The notes beneath the pieces are model-generated. The model saw nothing but the letters and a program-made list of their open reading frames with translations. It did no database searches and was not told the origin of the DNA. The position numbers were made by a program, and so were the translations under genes. A DNA stretch of 17,023 bases from an uncultured Slackia sp. Lineage in GTDB: Bacteria > Actinomycetota > Coriobacteriia > Coriobacteriales > Eggerthellaceae. Shown here one piece after another: positions 1 through 7,177 of the stretch. Positions within the stretch are counted from its first letter, which is position 1. Each line of letters starts with the position of its first letter. The stretch is from positions 1 through 17,023 of the forward strand of contig CAKUEV010000017.1 of assembly GCA_934646845.1 (NCBI GenBank), given 5' to 3'.

Positions 1-559
1 TGTTTTCGCGCCTGTGCGCCAACTCGGCATTCAGCTCGCGAACGTCATCGATGCCTGTTATCGGGTCGCTTCCCGCCGTTATGTTGCGATTCACGATGGT
101 TCCCGCAAATATGCGCGGCTCGTCGGAACCGCCTTCCATCACAACGCCTTGGCAATCGACCGTCACATAGCGCCCCGATGCGTTTTTCGCGCGATATGTA
201 AGACGATGAACCTTCTTTTTGCCAGAAAAGACTTGCTCGATATCATTGGACCACGCCTCGCGCTCGGAAGGGTGAATATGCTCAATCCAAATAGGGCCGA
301 TATCGTGCATCATGTCGCCCGGCAAGCCGAAATCGATCACTGCGTTATGCGACCAGCGCGACCAATTGCTTGCCATGTCGCACACAAAGAGATAGTGGCC
401 CTCGGCCGTAAACGACATAGCCTGAAAAAGACGACGTTGAATACCTTGAGGATCATCGAACACGGAAGGAGTCACCGAAGCGTCGGCTGGCCCTTGGGCC
501 TCGACATCCTTGCTGTCCAAGACATCTTCTTGGGACATCACCGCTTTTTGCAACGCCAT
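1..559 (-). CDS. PAS-domain signalling protein, N-terminal part, probably a GGDEF-type protein (cut by the window edge)
   Basis: This gene runs off the left edge; 186 N-terminal residues are visible. The ATG at 559 is preceded by AGAAGG with a 6-base spacer, which supports this start. Residues 1-40 look like an unstructured leader with no signal peptide or membrane segment. Residues about 46-158 fit a PAS fold of the PAS_3 kind: WIEHIHPSEREAW at 91-103, the basic-aromatic strand around HRLTYRAKNASGRY at 118-131, and a final strand ending FAGTIVNRNIT at 151-161. Immediately after comes DPITGIDDVRELNAEL (165-180), which resembles the entry of GGDEF domains (consensus D-x-LTGL-x-NR). A cytoplasmic sensor that controls or resembles a diguanylate cyclase is therefore likely, but the active-site motif lies outside the window. 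The gene starts 116 bases after the gatD stop. A weak promoter-like pair lies in the gap (AATAAT preceded by TTGCTC with an over-long 19-base spacer). PAS call is fairly firm; GGDEF call is inference. Confidence 0.75.
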   Translation of the reverse strand, partial: MALQKAVMSQEDVLDSKDVEAQGPADASVTPSVFDDPQGIQRRLFQAMSFTAEGHYLFVCDMASNWSRWSHNAVIDFGLPGDMMHDIGPIWIEHIHPSEREAWSNDIEQVFSGKKKVHRLTYRAKNASGRYVTVDCQGVVMEGGSDEPRIFAGTIVNRNITAGSDPITGIDDVRELNAELAHRREN

Positions 560-675
560 ACAGTACCTTCTTACAATCCACGCATTATTGAGAGGTGCTG
601 TCGGTCGCGAGCAAGCTGCCCACGCGCCGCGCAATCCACCCATCGCCAGAAATTCAGCGATAACTGTGTTTATTA

Positions 676-1449
676 TCACACATTCAAACGTTTCGCCATC
701 ACTCGATTTGCCTCAAGCTCAATGGCATCATCGAGCGGCGCCAGCTCCAGCGCGTCGCCGCGGCGTTCGTAGGCCTGCGCAATAAGATAGTCAGCGACCT
801 GCGGGTTTTTCGGCAACAGGGGGCCATGCAGGTAGGTGCCAATGAGGTTGCCCTGGTGCACGCCCTCAAAGCCGTCTTCGCCATTGTTGCCGAACGTTTT
901 GCCGAGCACGCGGCCAAGCGGCTTTGCGTTGGGGCCGAGCGTCGTGCGCCCACCATGGTTTTCGAAACCGACGATTGGGGCGTCGCAGATGTCACTTTGG
1001 ATAACGGCATTGCCGATAAGACGCCCCTCGCCGCGCACGGTTTCCATATCGATGACTCCAAGGCCCTCGACCACCACGTCGTCCATGGCGTAGCTATGGC
1101 CCAAGAACTGGTAGCCGCCGCATACCGCGAGCATCACGCCGCCATCGGCCACATAGGCGGAAAGCTCGCTTTTTCGCGCGACCATGGCGTCTTTCACGAT
1201 CATTTGCTCTCGATCGGCGCCGCCGCCGATGAATACGATATCGGCCTGCAAGAAATCCATGGCGTCGCCCATGCCAATCTCGCGCACCTCAACGGGCAAA
1301 CCGCGCCACTGCAAACGGCGCGTAAGGGCGATCACGTTGCCGCCATCGCCGTAAAGATTCAAAAGCTCGGGGAACAGATGCACGATAGTAAGCGGCTTCA
1401 CGTCGTCGCGCACCGAGGGCATGTGGGCCCATTTCAAAGAATCGACCAT
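676..1449 (-). CDS. gatD: GatD, glutamine amidotransferase subunit of lipid II isoglutaminyl synthase
   Basis: GatD hydrolyses glutamine and passes ammonia to MurT, which amidates the D-glutamate of lipid II to D-isoglutamine at the inner face of the membrane. The 257-residue protein is a class I (CobB/CobQ-like) amidotransferase. The nucleophile region AVCGGYQFLG places the catalytic cysteine at C110, and the histidine of TYLHGP is H208. R143 in EGRLIGN sits about where S. aureus GatD has its glutamine-contacting arginine (R128). The start motif LYGDGGN (32-38) is typical of the family. The ATG is 3 bases past the murT stop, and a strong GGGGGAGGAA ribosome site lies inside the end of murT, so translation is coupled. 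The stop is TGA at 676-678; no convincing terminator follows, only a weak GATAA/TTATC hairpin. Nothing looks broken. Assignment is firm because it pairs with murT. Confidence 0.93.
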   Translation of the reverse strand: MVDSLKWAHMPSVRDDVKPLTIVHLFPELLNLYGDGGNVIALTRRLQWRGLPVEVREIGMGDAMDFLQADIVFIGGGADREQMIVKDAMVARKSELSAYVADGGVMLAVCGGYQFLGHSYAMDDVVVEGLGVIDMETVRGEGRLIGNAVIQSDICDAPIVGFENHGGRTTLGPNAKPLGRVLGKTFGNNGEDGFEGVHQGNLIGTYLHGPLLPKNPQVADYLIAQAYERRGDALELAPLDDAIELEANRVMAKRLNV

Positions 1450-1452
1450 GGC

Positions 1453-2814
1453 TTATTCCTCCCCCTTCGCGGCGGCTTCAAGGCCTTCGAGCTCGCGGCG
1501 AACGGCCGGCAACGCGGTGTAGTTCGCGATGATGTACACCTTGCCATCGTCGGCGCTTGTCGCAGCCAGCACGTCGGCGACGTTCTCGACGATTTCGGCT
1601 TGAATGCCCGCATACTTCAAACGCACCTGCATATCGTTCGCGCGCGTGCCGCCCACAAAGGCGCGCAGGCCCTCGATTTGCGACCAGCGCTCGAAATCGA
1701 TATCCCAGAACCATGACACGTCGTGGCCGTCGGCGTCGTTGTCGTTCACGAACAGCGCCAGCACGCGGCCGCGTTCGTTGAGCACGATGCGAATATTCTG
1801 GTTGAAGCCCGTGGGATTCTTCGCGAGGTTCGTCATAACCTTGCGTTCTCCCAAATCAAACGTTTGAAGGCGGCCGTTCGTCGGATGGTATTCGCGCACG
1901 GCGGCTTGATAGTTTTCGAAAGGCACGATGCTCGACAGCTTCGAAATGGCATAGGCGGCAAGCACGTTGTACACCATGTAGGCGCCCGTATGCCCCGTGT
2001 GCACGCTGCGACCATCGATATCGAACACGAAGCCGTCTTCCTCAAGGCGCACATTCGTCGCCGCGAAAGCGAGCTTAGGGCGAGCCCATCCGCAATCGGG
2101 GCAACGGTAGGCGCCGAGCTGGCCGTAGTGCACGTAGTCGTATTCCAGCGCGCCGCCGCACTTTTGGCAGAAACGGCTGTCGGAAATGCGGTCGGCGGAA
2201 AGGCCCATGTCGCTTGCGATGCCGAACGCGAGCGATTTGTTGGGAATGCGGTCGGCGATGGCCGCGCACAGCGGATCGTCGCCGTTGAACACGAACGTGG
2301 TTTCGGGCGTTTTCGCGAGCGCTTCGGCGATGGTGGCCTGAATGCGGTCGATTTCGCCAAAGCGGTCGAGCTGGTCGCGGAACAGGTTCAACAGCATGAA
2401 ATAATGCGGGCGAAGGCGAGGCAGCACATACTTGGTATACATCTCATCGCACTCGAAGCAGCCCACAGGCGCATGCGCGGCGCTTGCCGCGTCAACGACC
2501 TTCGACGTGTCGGGCGCGAGCATGAGCGACGTCACGATGCCCGATTGCAGATTGTTTCCCTCGCGATTGCAATACAACGGCACGCCTGCGGTTTGCAAGC
2601 AGTCGGCAACGAGGTTCGTGGTGGTGGTTTTGCCGTTCGTACCCGAAATCACGGCCACGGGATTCACCTTTTTCGCCAGGTCAACCAAAACCGTAGGATC
2701 GACCTTAAGCGCCATAGCGCCCGGGATATTTCCCGCAGAGCGATGCATGAACGTCTCGCCGCCCCATCGGGCCGCCCTGCCCAAAGCCACGGCAGCCGCC
2801 GCACGAATTCCCAT
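1453..2814 (-). CDS. murT: MurT, Mur-ligase-like subunit of lipid II isoglutaminyl synthase
   Basis: MurT activates the alpha-carboxyl of D-Glu in lipid II with ATP and receives ammonia from GatD. I use the ATG at 2814 (453 aa) because GAGGTG stands 6 bases upstream and the sequence then reads as a normal MurT N-terminus; the frame stays open to 2880, but that stretch contains a promoter-like site and a hairpin. Visible features: P-loop GTNGKTTTTN (58-67), the Mur-ligase motif NLFRDQLDRFGEIDR (143-157), a four-cysteine zinc ribbon with C216, C219, C238 and C241 (CQKCGG and CPDCGW) characteristic of MurT, the NPTGFNQ motif (333-339), and DADGHDVSWFWD (about 360-371) in the C-terminal DUF1727 region. 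D365 of GHDVSW is the likely counterpart of the catalytic aspartate described in staphylococcal and pneumococcal MurT (inference). The gene is coupled to gatD and has its own candidate promoter downstream of the glutamine synthetase gene. Confidence 0.93.
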   Translation of the reverse strand: MGIRAAAAVALGRAARWGGETFMHRSAGNIPGAMALKVDPTVLVDLAKKVNPVAVISGTNGKTTTTNLVADCLQTAGVPLYCNREGNNLQSGIVTSLMLAPDTSKVVDAASAAHAPVGCFECDEMYTKYVLPRLRPHYFMLLNLFRDQLDRFGEIDRIQATIAEALAKTPETTFVFNGDDPLCAAIADRIPNKSLAFGIASDMGLSADRISDSRFCQKCGGALEYDYVHYGQLGAYRCPDCGWARPKLAFAATNVRLEEDGFVFDIDGRSVHTGHTGAYMVYNVLAAYAISKLSSIVPFENYQAAVREYHPTNGRLQTFDLGERKVMTNLAKNPTGFNQNIRIVLNERGRVLALFVNDNDADGHDVSWFWDIDFERWSQIEGLRAFVGGTRANDMQVRLKYAGIQAEIVENVADVLAATSADDGKVYIIANYTALPAVRRELEGLEAAAKGEE

Positions 2815-2845
2815 ATATGTCACCTCGCGAATATCGCCACAACAA

Positions 2846-2868
2846 GAAAGGGGCATGCGGCCCCTTTC
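2846..2868 (-). promoter_or_regulatory. Hairpin in the murT leader
   Basis: A perfect 9-bp stem, GAAAGGGGC paired with GCCCCTTTC around a 5-base loop, lies between the candidate murT promoter and its start codon. On the minus strand it is followed by TTGTTGTGG, which is only weakly U-rich, so it is not a standard terminator. It could be an attenuator, a leaky terminator for readthrough from the glutamine synthetase gene, or a stabilising 5' structure. The stem is clear; the function is not known. Confidence 0.5.
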
Positions 2869-2878
2869 GCTTCGTGTC

Positions 2879-2899
2879 ATTCTATCATTGGCGCCAATG
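2879..2899 (-). promoter_or_regulatory. Candidate murT-gatD promoter with an overlapping palindrome
   Basis: On the minus strand, TGATAGAAT (hexamer TAGAAT at 2879-2884) is an extended -10-like site matching TATAAT at 5 of 6 positions. No good -35 hexamer stands 17 bases upstream, as is common for extended -10 promoters. The spacer holds a perfect 14-bp palindrome, CATTGGCGCCAATG (2886-2899), directly next to the -10 site, where a bound dimeric repressor would block polymerase. The leader would be roughly 55-60 bases. The promoter and the operator reading are inferences from the sequence alone. Confidence 0.4.
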
Positions 2900-2907
2900 C
2901 GTCACCC

Positions 2908-2946
2908 GCAGACCTGTTAAACGCTCAGAGCATTTAACAGGTCTGC
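2908..2946. repeat. 39-bp near-perfect palindrome between the glutamine synthetase gene and murT (copy 1 of a recurring element)
   Basis: The outer 14-bp arms are GCAGACCTGTTAAA and TTTAACAGGTCTGC, perfectly complementary. The centre GCTC-A-GAGC continues the symmetry after one mismatched pair. It lies 51 bases past the glutamine synthetase stop and just upstream of the candidate murT promoter. As RNA it would form a very stable hairpin and could end or protect the glutamine synthetase mRNA, but no U-run follows on either strand. A 31-bp core matches another intergenic element at 16908-16938 at 26 of 31 positions. Confidence 0.8.
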
Positions 2947-2996
2947 CGAATAAACGTCGGCGGGCGCGGGCCTGTGAGCCTGACTGCAAGGCCAGG

Positions 2997-5090
2997 CTAG
3001 CAGTAGAACAGCATGTCGTCGTACGTCGGAACGGGCCAATAGTCGCTTGCGACGATGGGCTCCATGGCATCGACGGCCGCGCGCAGAGCATCCATCGCGG
3101 GGCGCACCTTGTGGGCGTACGCGTTGGCCTGCTCTTGGGAATCGGCAATCGCCTCGGCCGCGACATGGGCATCGCGCAACGCATCGAGACCATCGTAAAT
3201 CGCGTTCACGCCTTCGGTGAGCGTCTTGAGCTCGCGGCGCTCATGCGACATGGGCGCATCGGGCATCGCGGCGGTCACCGTGGTAATGCCCTTGGCGATT
3301 TTCGTTGCATACGCGCTGATTACCGGCAAATACGTGCGGCGCGCCATGACCTCCATGGTGTTCGCCTCAATGTTCATGAGCTTGTTGTATTTCTCAAGCT
3401 TCACCTCATAGCGGCTGCGCGCTTCGACGGGCGAAAGCACGCCCATCTCAGAGAACAGATCAAGGTTCTTCTCGGCAACGAAGCACGGCAGCGCATCGGC
3501 GGTCGTGGCGAAGTTGCACAGGCCGCGGCGCTCGGCTTCGGCGTGCCATTCCTCGGAATAGCCGTCGCCCGAGAACAGGATGCGCTTGTGCGCCTGCAGG
3601 CTCTTGCGCACCCAATCGAGCGCGGCATGCTCGAATTCCATGTCGCCGCGCGCCTCCATGGCGTCAGCGAATTCCTTGAGCGTTTTCGCCACGGCGGTAT
3701 CGAGCACGGTGTTCGCATCGGACACATTCACGCTGGAACCCGGCATGCGGAATTCGAACTTGTTGCCCGTGAAGGCGAAGGGGCTCGTACGGTTGCGGTC
3801 GGTCGTGTCGCGCTCGAGGTTCGGCAGCACGTCAACGCCGAAGTCGAGCTGCTCGCGCAGCGTATGCGCGGCGGTTTCGCCCGAGGTAAGCGCGTCGATG
3901 ATGCTCGAAAGCTCATCGCCCAAGAAGATCGAGATAATGGCCGGCGGGGCCTCGTGCGCGCCCAGGCGATGGTCGTTTCCGCAGCTCGCAACGCTCATGC
4001 GCAGCAAGTCTTGATAATTGTCGACCGCTTCGATGACGCAGGTGAGGAATACGATGAACTGCAGGTTCGCCTCAGGCGTGTCGCCCGGGTCGAGCAGGTT
4101 CTCATCCTCGGTGCCGAAGCTCCAGTTGTTATGTTTGCCCGAGCCGTTAATGCCTTCAAACGGCTTTTCATGCTGCAGGCACACGAGGCCATGGTGGCTC
4201 GCGAGCAGCTTCATCATTTCCATGGTGAGCAGGTTCTCGTCAACCGCGCGGTTCGCGTTGCAGAACACCGGGGCGAGCTCATGCTGGCAAGGCGCGACTT
4301 CGTTGTGCTTGGTTTTCGCGGCAACCGCGAAGCCCCACAACTCGTCGTCGAGCTCCTTCATGAACGAATTCACCGTAGGGCGAATGGCGCCGAAATAATG
4401 CTCGTCGAGCTCTTGGCCCTTGCACGGAGGCGCGCCGAACAGCGTGCGGCCGCACACGATAAGGTCTTGGCGGCGTTCGTAATCTTTTTCAGAAATAAGG
4501 AAGTATTCCTGCTCGGTACCCACGTTGACCGTGACATGAGCGGGGTTTTTGCCGAACAGGGAAAGCACGCGCTTCGTCTGCTTGTCGAGCGTGGCCATAG
4601 AGCGCAAAAGCGGCGTCTTCTTGTCGAGCGCCTCGCCCGAATAAGAGCAAAACGCCGTGGGCACGCACAGCACTTCGTCCTTGATGAACGCAGGGCTCGT
4701 GGGATCCCATGCGGAATAACCGCGCGCCTCAAACGTTGCGCGCAAGCCGCCATTGGGGAAGCTCGATGCATCGGGCTCGCCCTGAACGAGCTCTTTGCCC
4801 GAGAATTTCACGATTGCCGTGCCATCGCCCACCGGATCGAGGAACGCGTCGTGCTTTTCCGACGTGATGCCCGTAAGGGGCTGGAACCAATGCGCGAAAT
4901 GCGTGGCGCCATGCTTGAGAGCCCATTCCTTCATGCCGTGGGCGACGGCGTTTGCCACATCAAGGTCGAGCGGCTTGCCCTCCTTCACGGTTTCAGAAAG
5001 CTTCTTATACACGTCAGAGGGCAGATATTCCTTCATAACGTGATCGGAGAAGACCATGGTTCCATAACGACTCGTGAGGTCGGCGTTCAT
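2997..5090 (-). CDS. Type III glutamine synthetase (GSIII, GlnN-type)
   Basis: This enzyme condenses glutamate and ammonia with ATP to glutamine in the cytosol. The 697-residue length is that of the GSIII family, much longer than GSI or GSII. I choose the ATG at 5090: AGGAG precedes it by 5 bases and the protein then starts like other GSIII enzymes (YGTMVFSDHVMKEYLP at 9-24); an upstream ATG at 5162 is less well supported. Motifs include GTEQEYF (191-197, metal-binding glutamates), KHNEVAPCQHE (261-271), NGSGKHNNWS (315-324), NRTSPFAFTGNKFEFRMPG (433-451), and the family's C-terminal WPVPTYDDMLF (685-695). The adenylylation loop of GSI is absent, as expected. The gene stands alone: a terminator ends the upstream unit at 5282, and about 190 bases of upstream DNA hold a possible -10 site TAGAAT (5175-5180) without a clear -35. 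The neighbouring murT-gatD consume glutamine. Family assignment is firm; the symbol glnA or glnN is a naming choice. Confidence 0.95.
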   Translation of the reverse strand: MNADLTSRYGTMVFSDHVMKEYLPSDVYKKLSETVKEGKPLDLDVANAVAHGMKEWALKHGATHFAHWFQPLTGITSEKHDAFLDPVGDGTAIVKFSGKELVQGEPDASSFPNGGLRATFEARGYSAWDPTSPAFIKDEVLCVPTAFCSYSGEALDKKTPLLRSMATLDKQTKRVLSLFGKNPAHVTVNVGTEQEYFLISEKDYERRQDLIVCGRTLFGAPPCKGQELDEHYFGAIRPTVNSFMKELDDELWGFAVAAKTKHNEVAPCQHELAPVFCNANRAVDENLLTMEMMKLLASHHGLVCLQHEKPFEGINGSGKHNNWSFGTEDENLLDPGDTPEANLQFIVFLTCVIEAVDNYQDLLRMSVASCGNDHRLGAHEAPPAIISIFLGDELSSIIDALTSGETAAHTLREQLDFGVDVLPNLERDTTDRNRTSPFAFTGNKFEFRMPGSSVNVSDANTVLDTAVAKTLKEFADAMEARGDMEFEHAALDWVRKSLQAHKRILFSGDGYSEEWHAEAERRGLCNFATTADALPCFVAEKNLDLFSEMGVLSPVEARSRYEVKLEKYNKLMNIEANTMEVMARRTYLPVISAYATKIAKGITTVTAAMPDAPMSHERRELKTLTEGVNAIYDGLDALRDAHVAAEAIADSQEQANAYAHKVRPAMDALRAAVDAMEPIVASDYWPVPTYDDMLFYC

Positions 5091-5281
5091 GCGGGCTCCT
5101 AAATCGATTGTTCGTTCAGCGAAAACGAGGCCGTGGCGTGCCTTCATAAAAGTTTCCACCATGTTTCGAAAGCCATTCTAACGGTATGCGTGCGCTTTCG
5201 CCGCCTAAAGTGCGCAAGCGGCAAAAACTATACGAATCAATGCAAAATGGCCGCAGCGCGCCGAAGAACCGCATGCCCCAT

Positions 5282-5316
5282 AACCAAAACGCCCCGCTTC
5301 ATGCCGAAACGGGGCG
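5282..5316 (-). terminator. Intrinsic terminator after the DUF3825 gene
   Basis: Fifteen bases past the stop codon, the minus strand forms a 7-bp stem CGCCCCG/CGGGGCG (5290-5296 with 5310-5316), extended after one mismatch by TTC/GAA, and is followed by TTTTGGTT. This ends the transcript of the DUF3825 gene and separates it from the glutamine synthetase gene. Confidence 0.8.
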
Positions 5317-5330
5317 CTCTTCATATTTCT

Positions 5331-7112
5331 TTAGGAAAGGCGCAGCGATGTGTTGAGCCAATCGCTGTCGGGCCGACAGATGAGCCTCGCGTTGTTGTAG
5401 GCCATCTTCATGGTGAGAATCGTTTGGCCGATGTAGGCCCCCGATTCCATAAGCTCAACGACGAGCGCGACATCGGGCTGCTCGTTTTCGGTGAGGTCGA
5501 GCGGGAGGAGCAGGCTCATCGTGTTCTTCGTGGGATAAAACGCCGGAACGGCCGTTTTGAAATTCCACTCAACGCGCTTTTGGGCAAGCTCGATGGCGTC
5601 ATCGAGCCTGTTGATAAGCCTGCGCTTGATTTTCACGTTGTCCTCGACGGCCTCGCGAAGCTCATCGTATGCGGCGCGCCTCGACGTGTCGTCTTCGGCA
5701 TGCATCGTTTTGTCGAGCGCCTCAATCGCATCGTTTGCGCCACGAAGTTCTTCAGCAAGAAATGCCTTCGGCAATCGATCGATGTTGTCGAGAAGAATGT
5801 GGTCGACATCGCGCTGGAGCGTTCGGCTTCCGTCGAAGAGCAGGTCGTCCTTCTTTTCGAAATACGATGCCCTTTGCGGCAAGGGCTCAAACGAAGCCAC
5901 GAGCTTCTTTCCCCACATTCTCGAACCCGCTTTGCAGAACGCCTCGAAGCGCCACGGCAGCTCCATGTTCGACGGAGAAAAGCACGCATAAATCGCCTCG
6001 TACGTTGCGTCGACAAGGCCCGTGTTGAATGCGGCGATTCCCCTTTCGCGGTTTTCGAGCACTTTGCCCTCAGCCTGCAACCTATAGAAGGTATACGTGA
6101 GATAGCTTTTGAGAATCGAATTCGACTTCGGTTCGTCGTCGGCCTCGAATCCCCACTTTTCAGCGAGCGCCATCTCGGCGAGGCTTTCGATCGTGTCGTC
6201 GAAATTGCCCAGGTAGGCCCAGTCGAAAAGCGCCTGGCCAGCGCGCACCTTTTGCCGCGCGAAGTTGTCCACGAAGCAGACGTGCCACGGCATCGCGCCT
6301 GGCCTTTCCGCCCCGCGATCGCGCTTGATGGAAACCTCGACGAGCGTCTCCCCGTCATCGCGCACGATACTCACGGGGAAAATGACCTTGCCTTCGTAAT
6401 ACCGAAGCACGCGATGGGACAGCGCATACTCCCAATCGCGGTTCAGCAGTTCCAGCACGTCGATATTGCGCTGCTCGTATTCGGCAATCTGTTCGTTGCG
6501 GCGCTGCGACACCCAGACGAACGAAGAAAACGCGGCATCCATTGAATCGAGCTCGTTCAAAACGGCGAGAGGGACGGGGTTCACGAGGTAATCTTCGGAC
6601 TCTTGCATGCCCGCAAAGCCGTCTTCCATAAGCGCAGGGAGCGGCTCTTTAGGAAGTCGCGGCTTTTCCGACTCGGCCTGCGCCTCGGCAATGCAATCGC
6701 GGCGCAGCTTCATATGCTCAACGATGGGAACGTACGACAGAAACCACGCAGACCCGCCTTCCTGCGCATTCTCGGAGATGGAGACCTCGACAGCCTCGCC
6801 GTTCGCCATCTCGATACGCGTCGGGAAGCTGATGGTACGCTCATTATGCATGCGCAAGGCGCCCTGAGAAAACGCTTCACGCCAGTCGGCGCTGATAAGG
6901 CTCATGAAGTCGAGGCCCGGCCCATACAGGCTCGAAAGCTTCGACCTCGACGCATACGGAATGAAAGCGAGATTCAGCAAATCGTCCGACAACTCATTAA
7001 GAAGTTCTGCGGGAACGGGGGCTTCGACATATTTCTGCAAGCGAGCAGCACTTGCGATGAGCTGGCGATCGGCGTCGCATAAAAGGCCTTCGTTCATCTG
7101 CTGCTCATCCAT
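5331..7112 (-). CDS. DUF3825-domain protein with a duplicated N-terminal domain, function unknown
   Basis: The ATG at 7112 (593 aa) is preceded by AGGAG at about 6 bases; an upstream TTG at 7133 lacks such support. The C-terminal half, about 297-590, matches what I know of DUF3825: FDWAYLGNFDDTIESLAEMA (297-316), ILKSYLTYTFYRL (333-345), IAAFNTGLVD (359-368), HILLDNIDRLP (438-448), FKTAVPAFYP (518-527), MSLLLPLDL (532-540), and MKMAYNNARLICRPDSDWL (568-586). The N-terminal half holds two related units of roughly 100 residues, 32-129 and 179-282. Both run from PVP and LNEL through a DW motif (77-78 and 226-227) and an FP strand to VEVSI and a final W-x-x-x-x-V, joined by a charged linker. There is no signal peptide or membrane helix, so it is probably cytosolic. 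It follows the amidohydrolase gene by 65 bases in the same direction and ends in a terminator. Biochemical role unknown. Confidence 0.8.
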   Translation of the reverse strand: MDEQQMNEGLLCDADRQLIASAARLQKYVEAPVPAELLNELSDDLLNLAFIPYASRSKLSSLYGPGLDFMSLISADWREAFSQGALRMHNERTISFPTRIEMANGEAVEVSISENAQEGGSAWFLSYVPIVEHMKLRRDCIAEAQAESEKPRLPKEPLPALMEDGFAGMQESEDYLVNPVPLAVLNELDSMDAAFSSFVWVSQRRNEQIAEYEQRNIDVLELLNRDWEYALSHRVLRYYEGKVIFPVSIVRDDGETLVEVSIKRDRGAERPGAMPWHVCFVDNFARQKVRAGQALFDWAYLGNFDDTIESLAEMALAEKWGFEADDEPKSNSILKSYLTYTFYRLQAEGKVLENRERGIAAFNTGLVDATYEAIYACFSPSNMELPWRFEAFCKAGSRMWGKKLVASFEPLPQRASYFEKKDDLLFDGSRTLQRDVDHILLDNIDRLPKAFLAEELRGANDAIEALDKTMHAEDDTSRRAAYDELREAVEDNVKIKRRLINRLDDAIELAQKRVEWNFKTAVPAFYPTKNTMSLLLPLDLTENEQPDVALVVELMESGAYIGQTILTMKMAYNNARLICRPDSDWLNTSLRLS

Positions 7113-7177
7113 AGAGGTCTCCTTGGCTCTCAATCGGTACCGTCGTAGTTGGGTTTCGCGCCTGCGTTCGCCCGGCG

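Noticed and set aside
676..700. Terminator after gatD
   Set aside because: Only a 5-bp AT-rich hairpin is possible in the gap at 560-675, with no U-run; not enough to call.
14..772. Plus-strand open frame of 252 codons at the left edge
   Set aside because: Overlaps the PAS-domain gene and the gatD end on the other strand, and its translation resembles no protein family I know.
2815..2880. Longer start for MurT at 2880
   Set aside because: The extra 22 residues cover a hairpin and a -10-like site; the ATG at 2814 has GAGGTG at the right distance and a family-like N-terminus.
2908..2946. Palindrome as an ordinary intrinsic terminator for the glutamine synthetase gene
   Set aside because: The hairpin is strong enough but no U-run follows on either strand, and a related copy occurs elsewhere after a gene that already has a terminator.
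2817..5102. Plus-strand open frame of 761 codons opposite the glutamine synthetase gene
   Set aside because: In-register antisense shadow of a strongly codon-biased gene; no recognisable domain.
5091..5162. Longer start for glutamine synthetase at 5162
   Set aside because: The ATG at 5090 has AGGAG five bases upstream and matches the usual GSIII N-terminus; the upstream ATGs have poorer ribosome sites.
5163..5281. Full promoter for the glutamine synthetase gene
   Set aside because: TAGAAT at 5175-5180 is a fair -10 but no -35 stands at the proper distance, so it is mentioned only in the gene entry.
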